In this document: one piece after another, positions 1 to 8,384 of the stretch | How the letters are laid out: each line of letters starts with the position of its first letter | Numbering within the stretch: the stretch's first letter is position 1 | DNA from: Bacteroidales bacterium | Lineage (GTDB): Bacteria > Bacteroidota > Bacteroidia > Bacteroidales > UBA1402 | Assembly (NCBI GenBank): GCA_017380635.1 | Contig: JAFODP010000017.1 | Coordinates: 62,001-126,000 of the forward strand | Direction: 5' to 3' | Length of the DNA stretch: 64,000 nt | Made by a program: the position numbers and the translations under genes | Notes under the pieces: generated by a model | What the model saw: the letters and a program-made list of their open reading frames with translations, nothing else | Told to the model about the DNA's origin: nothing | Databases searched by the model: none

Positions 1-244
1 CCAAATCGATGGATTCGTCGCTGCCATTACCCAGAAAAATCTGTTCCGCACGCAAGCCTTTCAGCGCAGCTATTTTTTCTTTCAGCGCTTTCTGCAAAGG
101 ATCGGGATAACGGTTGTAGGGCGCATTGTAGGGATTCTCGTTGGCATCGAGATACACCGAAGCTTCTCCTTCGAATTCGTCCCGCGCACAAGAATAAGGC
201 GACAATGCGGCGATATTTTTTCGTAACAATTGATTGATGTCCAT
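1..244 (-). CDS. hisC: Histidinol-phosphate aminotransferase, N-terminal part (runs off the left edge)
   Basis: PLP-dependent aminotransferase that converts imidazole-acetol phosphate and glutamate to histidinol phosphate in cytoplasmic histidine synthesis. Only the first 81 codons are inside the window. The start reads [14 protein letters not shown], followed by the family signature LDANENPYN...NRYPDP (about residues 34-50) and [12 protein letters not shown] (about residues 70-81), which form part of the substrate and PLP pocket in HisC. It starts one base downstream of the hisD stop codon, so it is translated from the same transcript as hisG and hisD. The PLP lysine lies outside the window, so activity cannot be judged. 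The family assignment is secure. Confidence 0.95.
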   Translation of the reverse strand, partial: MDINQLLRKNIAALSPYSCARDEFEGEASVYLDANENPYNAPYNRYPDPLQKALKEKIAALKGLRAEQIFLGNGSDESIDL

Positions 245-245
245 A

Positions 246-1541
246 TTATTTCATTCTGACAGCCACGGCATTGGCGTGAGCAAAAAGTTGTTCATTTTCG
301 GCCATGATGCGGATAATCGGGCCCAAATCGTTTTGCAAGGCTTCGGCAGAGATTTCCTGGAAAGTAGTCTTCTTCATAAAACTATCCACACTCACACCGC
401 TGTAAGCACGCGAACAAGCTTTAGTGGGCAAAGTATGATTGGTGCCGGAAGCATAATCGCCGGCGCTTTCGGGCGTATAGTTTCCTAAGAAAACAGAACC
501 CGCATTGCGCACTTGCTCAGCCATTTGCACATAATCTTTGGTAGAAATGATCAGATGTTCGGGGGCGTATTCGTTGGTAAAATCCATCAAATCGTCATGA
601 GCCAGGACAATGATACGGCTGTTTTCCAAAGACTTTTCAGCGATATCCTTGCGGGGAAGTTGCTTGCATTGTTCCAAGGTAGCCGCCATCACCGCATCGG
701 CCAAAGCTTCGGAATCGGTAATCATCAGCACCTGACTGTCGATGCCATGTTCTGCCTGCGACAACAAATCGGCCGCCACATATTCGGGATGAGCGCTTTC
801 GTCGGCAATCACTTCCACTTCGGAAGGACCGGCCGGCATATCGATGGCCACATCTTCCAGACTCACCATTTGCTTGGCTGCGGTGACAAACTGATTGCCC
901 GGACCGAAAATCTTGTACACTTGTGGCACGCTTTCCGTACCATAAGCCATGGCCGCAATAGCCTGTACCCCACCCAATTTGAAGATTTTATCCACGCCGC
1001 AAAGTTGAGCTGCATAGAGCACCGCCGGATGAATTTGTCCCGTCTGACGGTCGGGCGGCGAGCAAAGCACGATATCACGACAAGCAGCAATCTTGGCCGG
1101 AATAGCCAACATCAACACCGTCGAAAACAAAGGAGCCGTGCCTCCGGGAATATACAAACCCACTTTATCGATGGGCAGGCTTTTCTGCCAACATTGCACG
1201 CCGGGCATGGTTTCGATACGGAAAAGTTGTCCGTCTTCCTTGCCGACCACTTGTGCCCGATGAAAGGCTTCGATATTCTTCTTAGCCTGACAAATGGCTT
1301 GTTTCAAATCGTCACTCAGGAAGCTTTCGGCCGCTTGTATTTCGGCAGGTGTCACTTGCAAATGTTCCAATGTAACACCGTCGAAACGAGCCTCGTAGCT
1401 CTTCAGCGCCGCATCGCCATTAGCCTTGACATCGCGCAGAATAGAGCCTACCTGATCGAAAAGTTGGGTAGTATCGCGCAAAGGACGACGCATCAGAGCG
1501 GGCCATTGTTCTCGCGAAGGATATTTGATAATTTCCATCAT
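246..1541 (-). CDS. hisD: Histidinol dehydrogenase
   Basis: Zinc- and NAD-dependent enzyme that oxidises histidinol to histidine in two steps, the last reactions of the pathway. The protein is 431 aa from the start [13 protein letters not shown] (or 430 aa from the second Met at 1538), the usual HisD length. The open frame extends further upstream, but that extension overlaps hisG and does not resemble the family. Visible motifs include the Rossmann-like stretch [31 protein letters not shown], the zinc-site segment [12 protein letters not shown] and the catalytic EYAPEHLII. It lies 5 bp after the hisG stop and directly before hisC. Control should be through the his leader upstream of hisG. 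Confidence 0.97.
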   Translation of the reverse strand: MMEIIKYPSREQWPALMRRPLRDTTQLFDQVGSILRDVKANGDAALKSYEARFDGVTLEHLQVTPAEIQAAESFLSDDLKQAICQAKKNIEAFHRAQVVGKEDGQLFRIETMPGVQCWQKSLPIDKVGLYIPGGTAPLFSTVLMLAIPAKIAACRDIVLCSPPDRQTGQIHPAVLYAAQLCGVDKIFKLGGVQAIAAMAYGTESVPQVYKIFGPGNQFVTAAKQMVSLEDVAIDMPAGPSEVEVIADESAHPEYVAADLLSQAEHGIDSQVLMITDSEALADAVMAATLEQCKQLPRKDIAEKSLENSRIIVLAHDDLMDFTNEYAPEHLIISTKDYVQMAEQVRNAGSVFLGNYTPESAGDYASGTNHTLPTKACSRAYSGVSVDSFMKKTTFQEISAEALQNDLGPIIRIMAENEQLFAHANAVAVRMK

Positions 1542-1546
1542 AACTA

Positions 1547-2398
1547 TCAGATAATCATTTTTTCGATGGGAAGTACCAAAATGCCTTTGGCGCCGATGCT
1601 TTTCAATTTGCCGATGATTTCCCAGAAGCGTTTTTCTTCTACCACCGAATGAACCGAAGACCAACCACTTTCGGCCAGCGGCGTCACTGTGGGCGATTCC
1701 ATACCGGGAAGCAGTTCACAGACATCTTTAATCTTGTCGTTCTGGATGTTCAGCATGATGTATTTCTTGCCTTCGGCCTCACGTATCGCTTTGAAACGGA
1801 AAATAAGTTCGTCGACGATGGCTTGGTTTTCTTCGGACAATTGATTGTTCACAATGAGCAGCGCTTCCGATTGCATCACCACTTCCACTTCTTTCAAACG
1901 GTTGGTAACCAAAGTACTACCCGAGCTGACAATATCGAAAATGCCGTCTGCCATACCGATACCGGGCGCAATTTCCACCGAACCGCTGATAACGTGAATT
2001 TTGGCATTCACGGCATGTTTATTTAAAAATTTCTGCAAAATGACAGGATAAGAGGTGGCGATGGTTTTGCCTTCGAACCACTGCGGACCGCTATATTCAG
2101 CATCCTTGGGAATAGCCAATGACAATCGACAACGGCTGAAACCCAGACGATGCGCAATGCGTGAATCCGATTCTTTTTCGGCCCACTCGTTTTCTCCCAC
2201 TATACCTGCATCGGCCACGCCTGAAGCCACCGACTGGGGAATATCATCATCTCTGAGAAACAATATCTCTACCGGAAAATTCTTGGCCGGCACCAACAAC
2301 ACGCGCTTACCGGCATCGATTTTCACATTCGCTTCGCTGAGCAAGGCCATGGTATCTTCGTACAAACGGCCTTTTCCTTGAATTGCAATACGTAACAT
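1547..2398 (-). CDS. hisG: ATP phosphoribosyltransferase, long form
   Basis: First and committed step of histidine synthesis: ATP plus PRPP gives N1-phosphoribosyl-ATP. At 283 aa it is the long (HisZ-independent) form, with a catalytic periplasmic-binding-like fold followed by a C-terminal ACT-like regulatory domain that in this family binds histidine for feedback inhibition. The start MLRIAIQGKGRLYEDTM is typical, and the PRPP-binding loop reads GMADGIFDIVSSGSTL (about residues 148-163). The ATG begins only about 7 bases after the U-tract of the upstream terminator, with no room for a Shine-Dalgarno site, which is normal in Bacteroidota. It is the first structural gene of the hisGDC operon. 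Confidence 0.97.
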   Translation of the reverse strand: MLRIAIQGKGRLYEDTMALLSEANVKIDAGKRVLLVPAKNFPVEILFLRDDDIPQSVASGVADAGIVGENEWAEKESDSRIAHRLGFSRCRLSLAIPKDAEYSGPQWFEGKTIATSYPVILQKFLNKHAVNAKIHVISGSVEIAPGIGMADGIFDIVSSGSTLVTNRLKEVEVVMQSEALLIVNNQLSEENQAIVDELIFRFKAIREAEGKKYIMLNIQNDKIKDVCELLPGMESPTVTPLAESGWSSVHSVVEEKRFWEIIGKLKSIGAKGILVLPIEKMII

Positions 2399-2404
2399 AG
2401 TTCT

Positions 2405-2448
2405 AAAAAAAAAGACTCACCTACTACGGCAAGCCTGACTCAATCTTT
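2405..2448 (-). terminator. Putative his attenuator terminator
   Basis: On the minus strand an imperfect stem pairs AAAGAUU (plus 2442-2448) with AGUCUUU (plus 2411-2417), with a small inner GGC/GCC stem, and runs into nine U residues (plus 2405-2413) just before hisG. A competing pairing is visible: CUUGAC (plus 2476-2481, at the end of the leader peptide) with GUCAGG (plus 2434-2439). The His codons (plus 2500-2505) can also pair with plus 2449-2454, immediately beside the terminator arm. This is the arrangement expected of ribosome-mediated attenuation. The pairings were read by eye and not folded. Confidence 0.65.
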
Positions 2449-2476
2449 CACATCCACACGACCAAGCGACCAACCG

Positions 2477-2518
2477 TCAAGACTGGAGAGCATGGTGATG
2501 ATGTGGATATTTATTCAT
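2477..2518 (-). CDS. hisL: His-rich leader peptide (13 aa)
   Basis: A 13-codon open frame, MNKYPHHHHALQS, with four consecutive histidine codons, lies about 80 bases upstream of hisG on the same strand. It is followed by a terminator-like stem and U-run. Four His codons in 13 by chance directly upstream of a his operon is very unlikely. The inferred role is to sense charged tRNA-His: ribosome stalling at the His run would favour the antiterminator and let transcription reach hisG. It is probably not a functional protein in itself. It is too short for most gene callers. Confidence 0.8.
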   Translation of the reverse strand: MNKYPHHHHALQS

Positions 2519-2548
2519 AAAGTATGTAATAATCAGGGGTTAACGTCA

Positions 2549-2579
2549 CAAAGGTAAAGTATTCATCCGAGAGTTGAAA
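2549..2579 (-). promoter_or_regulatory. his operon promoter
   Basis: The minus strand reads TACCTTTG (plus 2549-2556), matching the Bacteroidota -7 consensus TAnnTTTG. TTTC lies exactly 19 bp upstream (plus 2576-2579), in place of the TTTG -33 box. It sits about 30 bp before the leader-peptide start, consistent with a transcript that includes the leader. Confidence 0.6.
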
Positions 2580-2594
2580 ATTTTTGGCACAAGT

Positions 2595-2625
2595 TTTGCA
2601 AAAATGTTTATTAGCGCTACATTTG
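2595..2625 (+). promoter_or_regulatory. Promoter of the carboxyltransferase gene
   Basis: TTTG at 2595-2598 and TACATTTG at 2618-2625 are separated by 19 bp, a full match to the Bacteroidota sigma-ABfr -33/-7 consensus. It is divergent from the his promoter about 40 bp away and 60 bp before the start codon. Confidence 0.75.
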
Positions 2626-2685
2626 CGTATCTCTCATGCAAGGGAAAACAACAATTCCATTATTCATTCAACAATTTGAAAAGGT

Positions 2686-4470
2686 ATGAAAAAAGAAATT
2701 AAATTTAGTTTGGTTTACAGAGATATGTGGCAGTCGTCGGGTAAATATGTACCCCGCAAAGATCAGCTTGCTACCATCGCTCCCGTTATTGTGGACATGG
2801 GTTGTTTCGACCGTGTGGAAACCAATGGCGGCGCTTCCGAACAAGTGAATCTGCTGTACGGAGAAAACCCCAACCAGGCTGTACGTACCTTTACCAAGAC
2901 TTTCAACGATGCCAATATAAAGACCCACATGCTGGACCGTGGTTTGAATGCGCTGCGCATGAATCCGGTGCCCGCCGATGTGCGTCAATTGATGTATAAG
3001 GTAAAACATGCCCAAGGGGTGGATATCACACGTATTTTCTGTGGATTGAACGACCCGCGCAACATCATTCCTTCTATCAAATGGGCCAAGCAAGCCGGCA
3101 TGACCGCACAAGCTACCATGTGTATGACCTACTCTGCTGTTCACACGGCCGAATATTATATCAATCTGGCAGAAGTGCTTATCGAAAATGGTGCCGACGA
3201 AATCTGTCTTAAGGACATGGCCGGTATCGGACGTCCTGCCATGTTGGGTACGGTGGTAAGAGCCATCAAAGAAAAGCATCCCGATATCATCATCCAATAC
3301 CACGGACATTCAGGCCCTGGTTTCTCTACCGCCAGTATGCTCGAAGTGGCCAAGGCCGGTTGCGATGTATTGGACGTTGCCATGGAGCCGCTGTCGTGGG
3401 GCATGGTTCATCCCGATGTTATCACCATTCAAGCTATGCTGAAAGATGCCGGTTTCCTGGTGAAAGATATCAACATGAAGGCTTATATGGAAGCGCGTCG
3501 TCTTACCCAAAGTTTCATCGACGATTTCCTGGGCTACTGGATCGACCCGCGTAACTCTAAAATGACTTCGCTGCTGGTAGGTTGCGGTTTGCCCGGTGGT
3601 ATGATGGGCTCTCTGATGGCCGATTTGAAAGGCATCCACGCCGCCATCAACAGCAATTTGCAAAAGCGTGGCGAAAAGCCGCTCAGCGAAGATGAATTGT
3701 TGGTAGAACTCTTCGACGAAGTAAAACGCATTTGGCCGATGTTGGGAACACCTTGTTTGGTAACGCCTTTCAGCCAATATGTCAAGAATGCTGCTTTGAT
3801 GAACCTCTTCTCCAAGAGCATGGGCGAAAAGCCTTTCAGCCGTATGGACCCTGCCATGTGGGGCATGATACTTGGAAAATCAGGAAAATTGCCTGGCGAA
3901 TTGGCTCCCGAAATCGTGGAATTGGCCAAGGAAAAGGGCTTCGAATTTTATACCGACGATCCTCAAGCGCTCTATCCCGACGAATTGCCTCGCTTTATCA
4001 AGGAAATGGAAGAATTGGGTTGGGACCGCGGTCAGGACGACGAAGAACTCTTCGAATTTGCCATGCACGAAAAACAATACCGCGAATACAAATCGGGCTT
4101 GGCCAAGGAACAATTCAATAAAGACTTGTTGGAACGCATGGAAAAAGCGCAAGCCGGTACGGCCGGTGCTCCCGTGAAACATTTCACTGCCGCCGACAAA
4201 CGCGCCATCCTGCATCCCGATGCCGAAGCCATCGAAGCTCCTTGCGGCGGTAAAGTACTTTGGGATCTCGACTTCAACGAAAAATCGACAGCGCCCGCAC
4301 ACGGCAAGCATTACAAAGAAGGAGAATGGCTCTGCGCCATCCAAGGTGCCCGCGGTGTGGAAAACATCGAAGCCTTCTGCAACGGCCGCATCGTCGGCAT
4401 TGAAAAGCAACAAGGTCAGGTGGTGGCCAAAGGAGATGTCATCGGCTGGATGGAAGCTGACAAAAAGTAA
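2686..4470 (+). CDS. Carboxyltransferase of the OadA / pyruvate carboxylase subunit B family, lacking the biotin lysine
   Basis: Predicted to move CO2 between a carboxybiotin carrier and pyruvate/oxaloacetate. The 594-aa protein has the HMGL-like TIM barrel with RDMWQ (residues 12-16, metal and substrate ligands), VETNGGA, a LKDMAG segment carrying the lysine that is carbamylated in the family, and YHGHSGPG with the two metal-binding histidines. The conserved carboxylase domain follows (to about 470). The last 79 residues look like a biotinyl/lipoyl domain (IEAPCGGKVL at 516, VVAKGDVIGWME at the end). Where AMKM should be, residues 551-564 read AIQGARGVENIEAF: there is no Met-Lys-Met and no lysine. 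The active site looks intact, so a separate biotin carrier would be needed. It has its own promoter and terminator, so it is monocistronic. The substrate (pyruvate or another ketoacid) is not certain. Confidence 0.88.
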   Translation: MKKEIKFSLVYRDMWQSSGKYVPRKDQLATIAPVIVDMGCFDRVETNGGASEQVNLLYGENPNQAVRTFTKTFNDANIKTHMLDRGLNALRMNPVPADVRQLMYKVKHAQGVDITRIFCGLNDPRNIIPSIKWAKQAGMTAQATMCMTYSAVHTAEYYINLAEVLIENGADEICLKDMAGIGRPAMLGTVVRAIKEKHPDIIIQYHGHSGPGFSTASMLEVAKAGCDVLDVAMEPLSWGMVHPDVITIQAMLKDAGFLVKDINMKAYMEARRLTQSFIDDFLGYWIDPRNSKMTSLLVGCGLPGGMMGSLMADLKGIHAAINSNLQKRGEKPLSEDELLVELFDEVKRIWPMLGTPCLVTPFSQYVKNAALMNLFSKSMGEKPFSRMDPAMWGMILGKSGKLPGELAPEIVELAKEKGFEFYTDDPQALYPDELPRFIKEMEELGWDRGQDDEELFEFAMHEKQYREYKSGLAKEQFNKDLLERMEKAQAGTAGAPVKHFTAADKRAILHPDAEAIEAPCGGKVLWDLDFNEKSTAPAHGKHYKEGEWLCAIQGARGVENIEAFCNGRIVGIEKQQGQVVAKGDVIGWMEADKK

Positions 4471-4489
4471 GCATTAAACATTTATACAA

Positions 4490-4526
4490 GGGGCTGCACC
4501 TTCAAAAGGGACGCAGCTCCTTTATT
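4490..4526 (+). terminator. Rho-independent terminator after the carboxyltransferase gene
   Basis: An 8-bp stem GGGGCTGC (4490-4497) / GCAGCTCC (4513-4520), with one G-U pair, is followed by TTTATT. It ends just before the DMT transporter start, so that gene is either read through or has a promoter within this short gap. Confidence 0.7.
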
Positions 4527-4548
4527 ATTGACCATTACTACGTTCTTT

Positions 4549-5418
4549 ATGAACTTGTCTTACGTATTTCTGATATTGGCCAACTCCATTTGGGGAATGA
4601 TGGCGCCGCTGGGTAAACATGCCATGAGCCATGGCATCGGATCGTTCGAAATGGTGAGCCTGCGTGTGTTGGGCGGTGCACTCAGTTTTTGGATAGCCTC
4701 TTTGTTTATCGCCAAGGAAAAAATCGCCGCGAAAGATTTTCTCTATCTTTTCGGAGCCGCGCTCTTCGCCATCGTGTTCAATCAATGTCTCTATACCAAC
4801 GGATTATCGCTCACCTCGCCCATCAATGCGAGCCTGATCACCACCCTCTTGCCCATCGTCACACTGCTGCTTTCGTTGGTTATTTTGCGCGAGAAGATTT
4901 CCTGGAAAAGAGCCACCGGCGTTGTTATCGGATTGATTGGTGCGGTGATTCTGATTGCTTCGCGTCAACAGCAAGGACATCAAGATGCTTCTTTGTTGGG
5001 CGATTTATGCTGCGTGATGGCACAATTCAGTTTTGCGCTTTATCTGATACTCTTCAAGAAAATCATTTCACGTTACCACGTGATTACCTGCATGAAATGG
5101 ATGATGACTTTTGCCGCCCTGGTGATTTTGCCTTTCACTTATCAAAATGTCCTCGACGTGGAATGGTGTCAGCTGACGCCACGCGTGTATGGCGAAACCG
5201 CTTGGGTAGTTTTCGGCGGCACCTTTTTCTCATATCTGTTCATGACCAAAGCACAGCAACAATTGGCGCCAACCATCGTGTCGATGTACACAAACATTCA
5301 GCCTTTGGTGTCTACCATTGCCAGTGTCGCGTTGGGATTGGGCATATTCGGATGGTCGCAAGCTTCGGCAGCCTTGTTGGTGGTAGCCGGCGTTTATATG
5401 GTAACGCACAGCAAATAA
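4549..5418 (+). CDS. EamA/DMT-family transporter
   Basis: A 289-aa inner-membrane protein of the drug/metabolite transporter superfamily with about ten hydrophobic helices in two EamA repeats. The first contains NSIWGMMAPLGKHAM and SPINASLITTLLPIV; the second starts near LLGDLCCVMAQFSFALYLILFK. Members export amino acids, nucleobases or other metabolites; the substrate cannot be read from the sequence. I chose the ATG at 4549 (MNLSYVFLILANSIWG). The open frame can be extended to a TTG at 4528, but that sits in the terminator tail. The gene stands between the carboxyltransferase terminator and a convergent gene that ends 6 bp away. Confidence 0.88.
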   Translation: MNLSYVFLILANSIWGMMAPLGKHAMSHGIGSFEMVSLRVLGGALSFWIASLFIAKEKIAAKDFLYLFGAALFAIVFNQCLYTNGLSLTSPINASLITTLLPIVTLLLSLVILREKISWKRATGVVIGLIGAVILIASRQQQGHQDASLLGDLCCVMAQFSFALYLILFKKIISRYHVITCMKWMMTFAALVILPFTYQNVLDVEWCQLTPRVYGETAWVVFGGTFFSYLFMTKAQQQLAPTIVSMYTNIQPLVSTIASVALGLGIFGWSQASAALLVVAGVYMVTHSK

Positions 5419-5424
5419 AGCAAC

Positions 5425-6048
5425 TTACTCACTTGCCAGTTGGATGGCTCTTTCCGTAGCGCCTAAATAAGTCTGCGACAAGAGGATACCTCCGCCCAGA
5501 AAAGCGCCCACGTAAAGGCCGGAAGACAATTCTATCGCCACAAAAGCCACGGAAGCCGCATTCAGCGCCATAGAGAAAAATCCTTCGCCCACAGCTCCTG
5601 CATAAAAATGGCCAAGCCCGGGTATCAACGACAACCAGCGGGCTGTTTCGGGATTTTTGGAATTCTGGGAATCAGTTGCTTCGATTTGTGGTAAAACGGC
5701 TTTTTCGCAAAGGGCACGCAAAGCAAAAATCTCGGTGCGCAGACTGTCGTTCAAAGCATACAGCGCGATGCGATCTAAACTTCTCGCGGCCATTTCCGGC
5801 GCTTGCAAATGCAGGTAACACTCGGCCTTTTCCATCAGCAGCAAAGCTTCATCCACCAAGGGAAGTCCCTGATAGATACGACGTTCGCAGTCGAGCGCCT
5901 TGGCTTGCCATTGGGCCGGAGAGAAGGCTTCGTCTGTCTGCGTATCTTGTGCCTGCGTTTCTTGCGCCCGCAAACACTCAACGGAAAAGACGGTCGAGAG
6001 GCAGATGAATATGATACAGAATAGCCTGTGTCTGTTGTTGCAATACAT
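5425..6048 (-). CDS. Unknown envelope protein with C-terminal PGLGxxYAG hairpin
   Basis: A 207-aa protein of unknown function. MYCNNRHRLFCIIFICLSTVFSVECLRAQ looks like a signal peptide with cleavage after LRA. The mature part has an alpha-helical, TPR-like middle rich in Cys, Glu and Leu. A C-terminal pair of hydrophobic segments begins with RWLSLIPGLGHFYAGAVGEGFF, a motif seen in TM2/DUF5683-like membrane hairpins. It is the last of four co-directional genes. Its start overlaps the end of the preceding gene by 71 bp; no later Met would preserve the signal peptide, so the overlap appears real. The same PG(x)GxxYAG(x)xxEG motif recurs in the next gene, suggesting related or interacting proteins. 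Confidence 0.7.
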   Translation of the reverse strand: MYCNNRHRLFCIIFICLSTVFSVECLRAQETQAQDTQTDEAFSPAQWQAKALDCERRIYQGLPLVDEALLLMEKAECYLHLQAPEMAARSLDRIALYALNDSLRTEIFALRALCEKAVLPQIEATDSQNSKNPETARWLSLIPGLGHFYAGAVGEGFFSMALNAASVAFVAIELSSGLYVGAFLGGGILLSQTYLGATERAIQLASE

Positions 6049-7201
6049 GATCTTGAAGTATCTGAACCGAAAAATAACTACCGAAAACATTGCTGATATA
6101 ACTGAGGCCCGTCAGCGAGGCAAAGGTAATGCTGCGCCAATCTTGCGGACCTTTTTTTACCCAATGTTCTGCCGTAATGGCGGCCAAAGCGCCCGTAATG
6201 ACAAAAGACATCACCCCTTCCGAAAGATTGCCGGCATAAATTTTTCCCGCACCGGGCAGCACGGCCGACAAGGTGGCGGCCAAATACGGATTCTTGCGAG
6301 CTAAAGCCTGGCGTTCTTCAAACATCGTCTGCAGCGACAATTGCTCTGAACGCAGATAATGTGCCTGTTGCAGATCGAATGCAGCGGCCTGTTGCTGATA
6401 AGCCGACATATCGTTACGCAGCAAAGCCAAACCGGCCAACTGCAAGTGTTTCAATTGTTCGTGTTCGTCGGCCATATAGTCGTTCAAGCGTTCTTCGGCC
6501 TGCTGATAACATCCCAAATGCGCCAACAAAGCCACCTGATGAAACAAGGATTTTTCCCAAAAGACGGAACTGCTGTCAATCAAAGAGAAATGGGCCACGG
6601 CTTGCGGCAATTGTTGTTGCAGATATTCACTCCAAGCTTGCAGAAAATAGAGCGTATCGGAAGCTTGATAATACGAAGAAGCATGCAAGAGATAATCGAG
6701 ATCGGAACGTAGATTGAGCGACAACAGATAGTTGGCAAAATCGTAATCTTCTGAAATGTATTTGCGTATCGAATCCGACTGAGCAAAAGCATGCGATTCC
6801 CCATCAGTCTGATTCGCCGTCAAAACAGAATTATACTCCAGTTGCATAGAAGCAACGGGCGTATCAAAAGGCTTGGTTTTGCGATAACGATAAGCCTCTA
6901 AACTTTCGTGCAGATGTCCGTTTTCGTCCAAAAAAGTACCGTTCAAGCCGGCCATCCCGATACGACTGCATCGCAAACGACGATCCATGGCGATGAGCGA
7001 AGCTTTGGGCAAACCAAACTCCCGACAAGCTTCCACAAAATAGACATGACAAGGTACATCGAAATAACATTCTCCCGCCAATTGCTGATGCAAACTGCCC
7101 ATAGAGCGAGCCCACAGCGTCTCTTCGGCCGGCTTTTGCGCTGTGGCAACAAAAACAGCCATCGAAAGAAGCAGCAAGAAGAGAAAGAATTTGCTTTTCA
7201 T
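5978..7201 (-). CDS. Unknown envelope protein, helical repeat domain plus PGAGxxYAG hairpin
   Basis: A 407-aa protein of unknown function. The start MKSKFFLFLLLLSMAVFVATAQ is a clear signal peptide; a longer frame upstream overlaps the previous gene and is ignored. After a Cys-containing N-terminal part (GECYFDVPCHVYFVEACREFGLPKAS, given here only as a landmark near residues 35-60, in two short pieces: GECYFDVPCHVYF and VEACREFGLPKAS), the middle looks like TPR-type helical repeats (SYYQASDTLYFLQAWSEYL, then CYQQAEERLNDYM). A membrane hairpin follows, starting LSAVLPGAGKIYAGNLSEG. Outer-membrane or periplasmic-facing localisation is inferred. It is third in the operon with the TM2 gene. Confidence 0.72.
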   Translation of the reverse strand: MKSKFFLFLLLLSMAVFVATAQKPAEETLWARSMGSLHQQLAGECYFDVPCHVYFVEACREFGLPKASLIAMDRRLRCSRIGMAGLNGTFLDENGHLHESLEAYRYRKTKPFDTPVASMQLEYNSVLTANQTDGESHAFAQSDSIRKYISEDYDFANYLLSLNLRSDLDYLLHASSYYQASDTLYFLQAWSEYLQQQLPQAVAHFSLIDSSSVFWEKSLFHQVALLAHLGCYQQAEERLNDYMADEHEQLKHLQLAGLALLRNDMSAYQQQAAAFDLQQAHYLRSEQLSLQTMFEERQALARKNPYLAATLSAVLPGAGKIYAGNLSEGVMSFVITGALAAITAEHWVKKGPQDWRSITFASLTGLSYISNVFGSYFSVQILQDHVLQQQTQAILYHIHLPLDRLFR

Positions 7202-7205
7202 GGTG

Positions 7206-7946
7206 TCAGGGCATTTCCTTACGCTCGGCGTCGGCAGGCACTTTGTAATCGAACATTTCGTCATAGACATCCACACGGATATTGGAATACACATCCAGAC
7301 GAATCATCGAGTCTTTGGTACCCATATACGAAATTTCCGTGATGCGCTGCGGGAAGACGAAACGTTGGCTAAAGTCGTAATGAGCGTAGTATATTTTATT
7401 GATAACCTTATCTTTACGATCGTAGAAAGCCATAAAGACAGGCAAATAGTTTTCGTAGACAATTTCCACCTTGGCGCAGTGAGAAGCCGCTTCGGTGCTT
7501 TTGAAGATTTTCTTCAGGTATTTGCCATCTTCCTGCAAGACTTCGTTCAATTTGAAGCCATAACTTTCCATACCCATATCCTGGGTACGGCGTTGCAGAA
7601 ATACTTGCAAAGGTTCATCGACAGAGGCATACAAATGACCCTTCTTGTCGAACATCACGGTATTGGTTTTAGGGTTGTACGCTTCGGTACGTCCGTACTG
7701 GTCGGTAAGCAGCACGCTTTCGCCTTCGGTGGTCTTGATGCTCACCACCATGCGGCCATCTTGCTGACAGAACAACTGTTTTTCTTGTTTAGATTTTTTA
7801 CCGTTGGCCAATTGCTGCGAAACGACATCGGCCATCACCAGACGCTGTGCCTGCATAGACACACAGCAAGCAGCGGCCAAAAGACAAGTAAGGATGCCTT
7901 TAAAGACATCCTTACTCTTAATGTTATGTAGGATTACTCCTTTCAT
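7206..7946 (-). CDS. Unknown secreted beta-rich protein, possibly LolA-like
   Basis: A 246-aa protein with signal peptide MKGVILHNIKSKDVFKGILT...CVSMQA|Q. The mature part alternates short beta-like stretches (GRMVVSIKTTEGESVLLTDQ, KTNTVMFDKKGHLYASV) with charged loops and ends FPQRITEISYMGTKDSMIRLDVYSN..., a layout reminiscent of LolA/LolB or DUF4292-type half-barrels; I cannot prove this. I chose the ATG at 7946 because it gives the signal peptide. The gene starts 2 bp after the TM2 gene stop and ends 4 bp before the next gene, so it is tightly co-transcribed. Confidence 0.65.
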   Translation of the reverse strand: MKGVILHNIKSKDVFKGILTCLLAAACCVSMQAQRLVMADVVSQQLANGKKSKQEKQLFCQQDGRMVVSIKTTEGESVLLTDQYGRTEAYNPKTNTVMFDKKGHLYASVDEPLQVFLQRRTQDMGMESYGFKLNEVLQEDGKYLKKIFKSTEAASHCAKVEIVYENYLPVFMAFYDRKDKVINKIYYAHYDFSQRFVFPQRITEISYMGTKDSMIRLDVYSNIRVDVYDEMFDYKVPADAERKEMP

Positions 7947-7948
7947 TC

Positions 7949-8341
7949 TTACAACCACATGATGAATTTGGGATTGTTCAAATAAGCCGTACCGCTACCG
8001 GTCAACAAGTCGATCAACTCAACGATGAAGTCGATAGTAGGAACGATGTAGAAGATACCACCGAAAGTGATGAAATACCACAAGCAGTTGATAGGTTCAG
8101 TACCCAATACCAAACGGTGAATACCGATACCAGCCAAACCGGTGAATTCCAAACAAGCAGCAATCAAAGTTCTGGTCTGACCATCAACACCGTCAAGAAT
8201 ACCCTGACTTTCAACAGAAGTGCTAACGGTAGCTTCAGCGAACATTTCGTTGATAGCGCTTTCATCCAATGAATAGTTGGCAGCATTAGCAGAGATGGTC
8301 ATAGCCAACATAGCTACCAAAGCAATCATAATCTTTTTCAT
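7949..8341 (-). CDS. TM2 domain-containing protein
   Basis: A 130-aa small membrane protein. The signal-like start MKKIMIALVAMLAMTISANA is followed by a short acidic linker. Two hydrophobic segments then form a TM2 domain (LEFTGLAGIGIHRLVLGTEP, then INCLWYFITFGGIFYIVPTI, DFIVELIDLL). TM2 proteins are widespread but their molecular role in bacteria is not known. It is the first gene of a four-gene cluster (TM2, LolA-like, two PGxGxxYAG proteins) behind its own TAnnTTTG promoter, separated from nqrF by about 70 bp. Confidence 0.8.
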   Translation of the reverse strand: MKKIMIALVAMLAMTISANAANYSLDESAINEMFAEATVSTSVESQGILDGVDGQTRTLIAACLEFTGLAGIGIHRLVLGTEPINCLWYFITFGGIFYIVPTIDFIVELIDLLTGSGTAYLNNPKFIMWL

Positions 8342-8384
8342 AACGTTAGTGTTTAAGTTGTTAAAAAAATGAAGTTCATCGAGG

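Noticed and set aside
513..1652. A 379-codon open frame on the plus strand
   Set aside because: It lies antisense to hisD, a clear gene, has no family resemblance, and mirrors the codon use of the real strand.
4528..4548. TTG at 4528 as the start of the DMT transporter
   Set aside because: It lies in the T-rich tail of the preceding terminator and the added residues do not fit the family start; the ATG at 4549 does.
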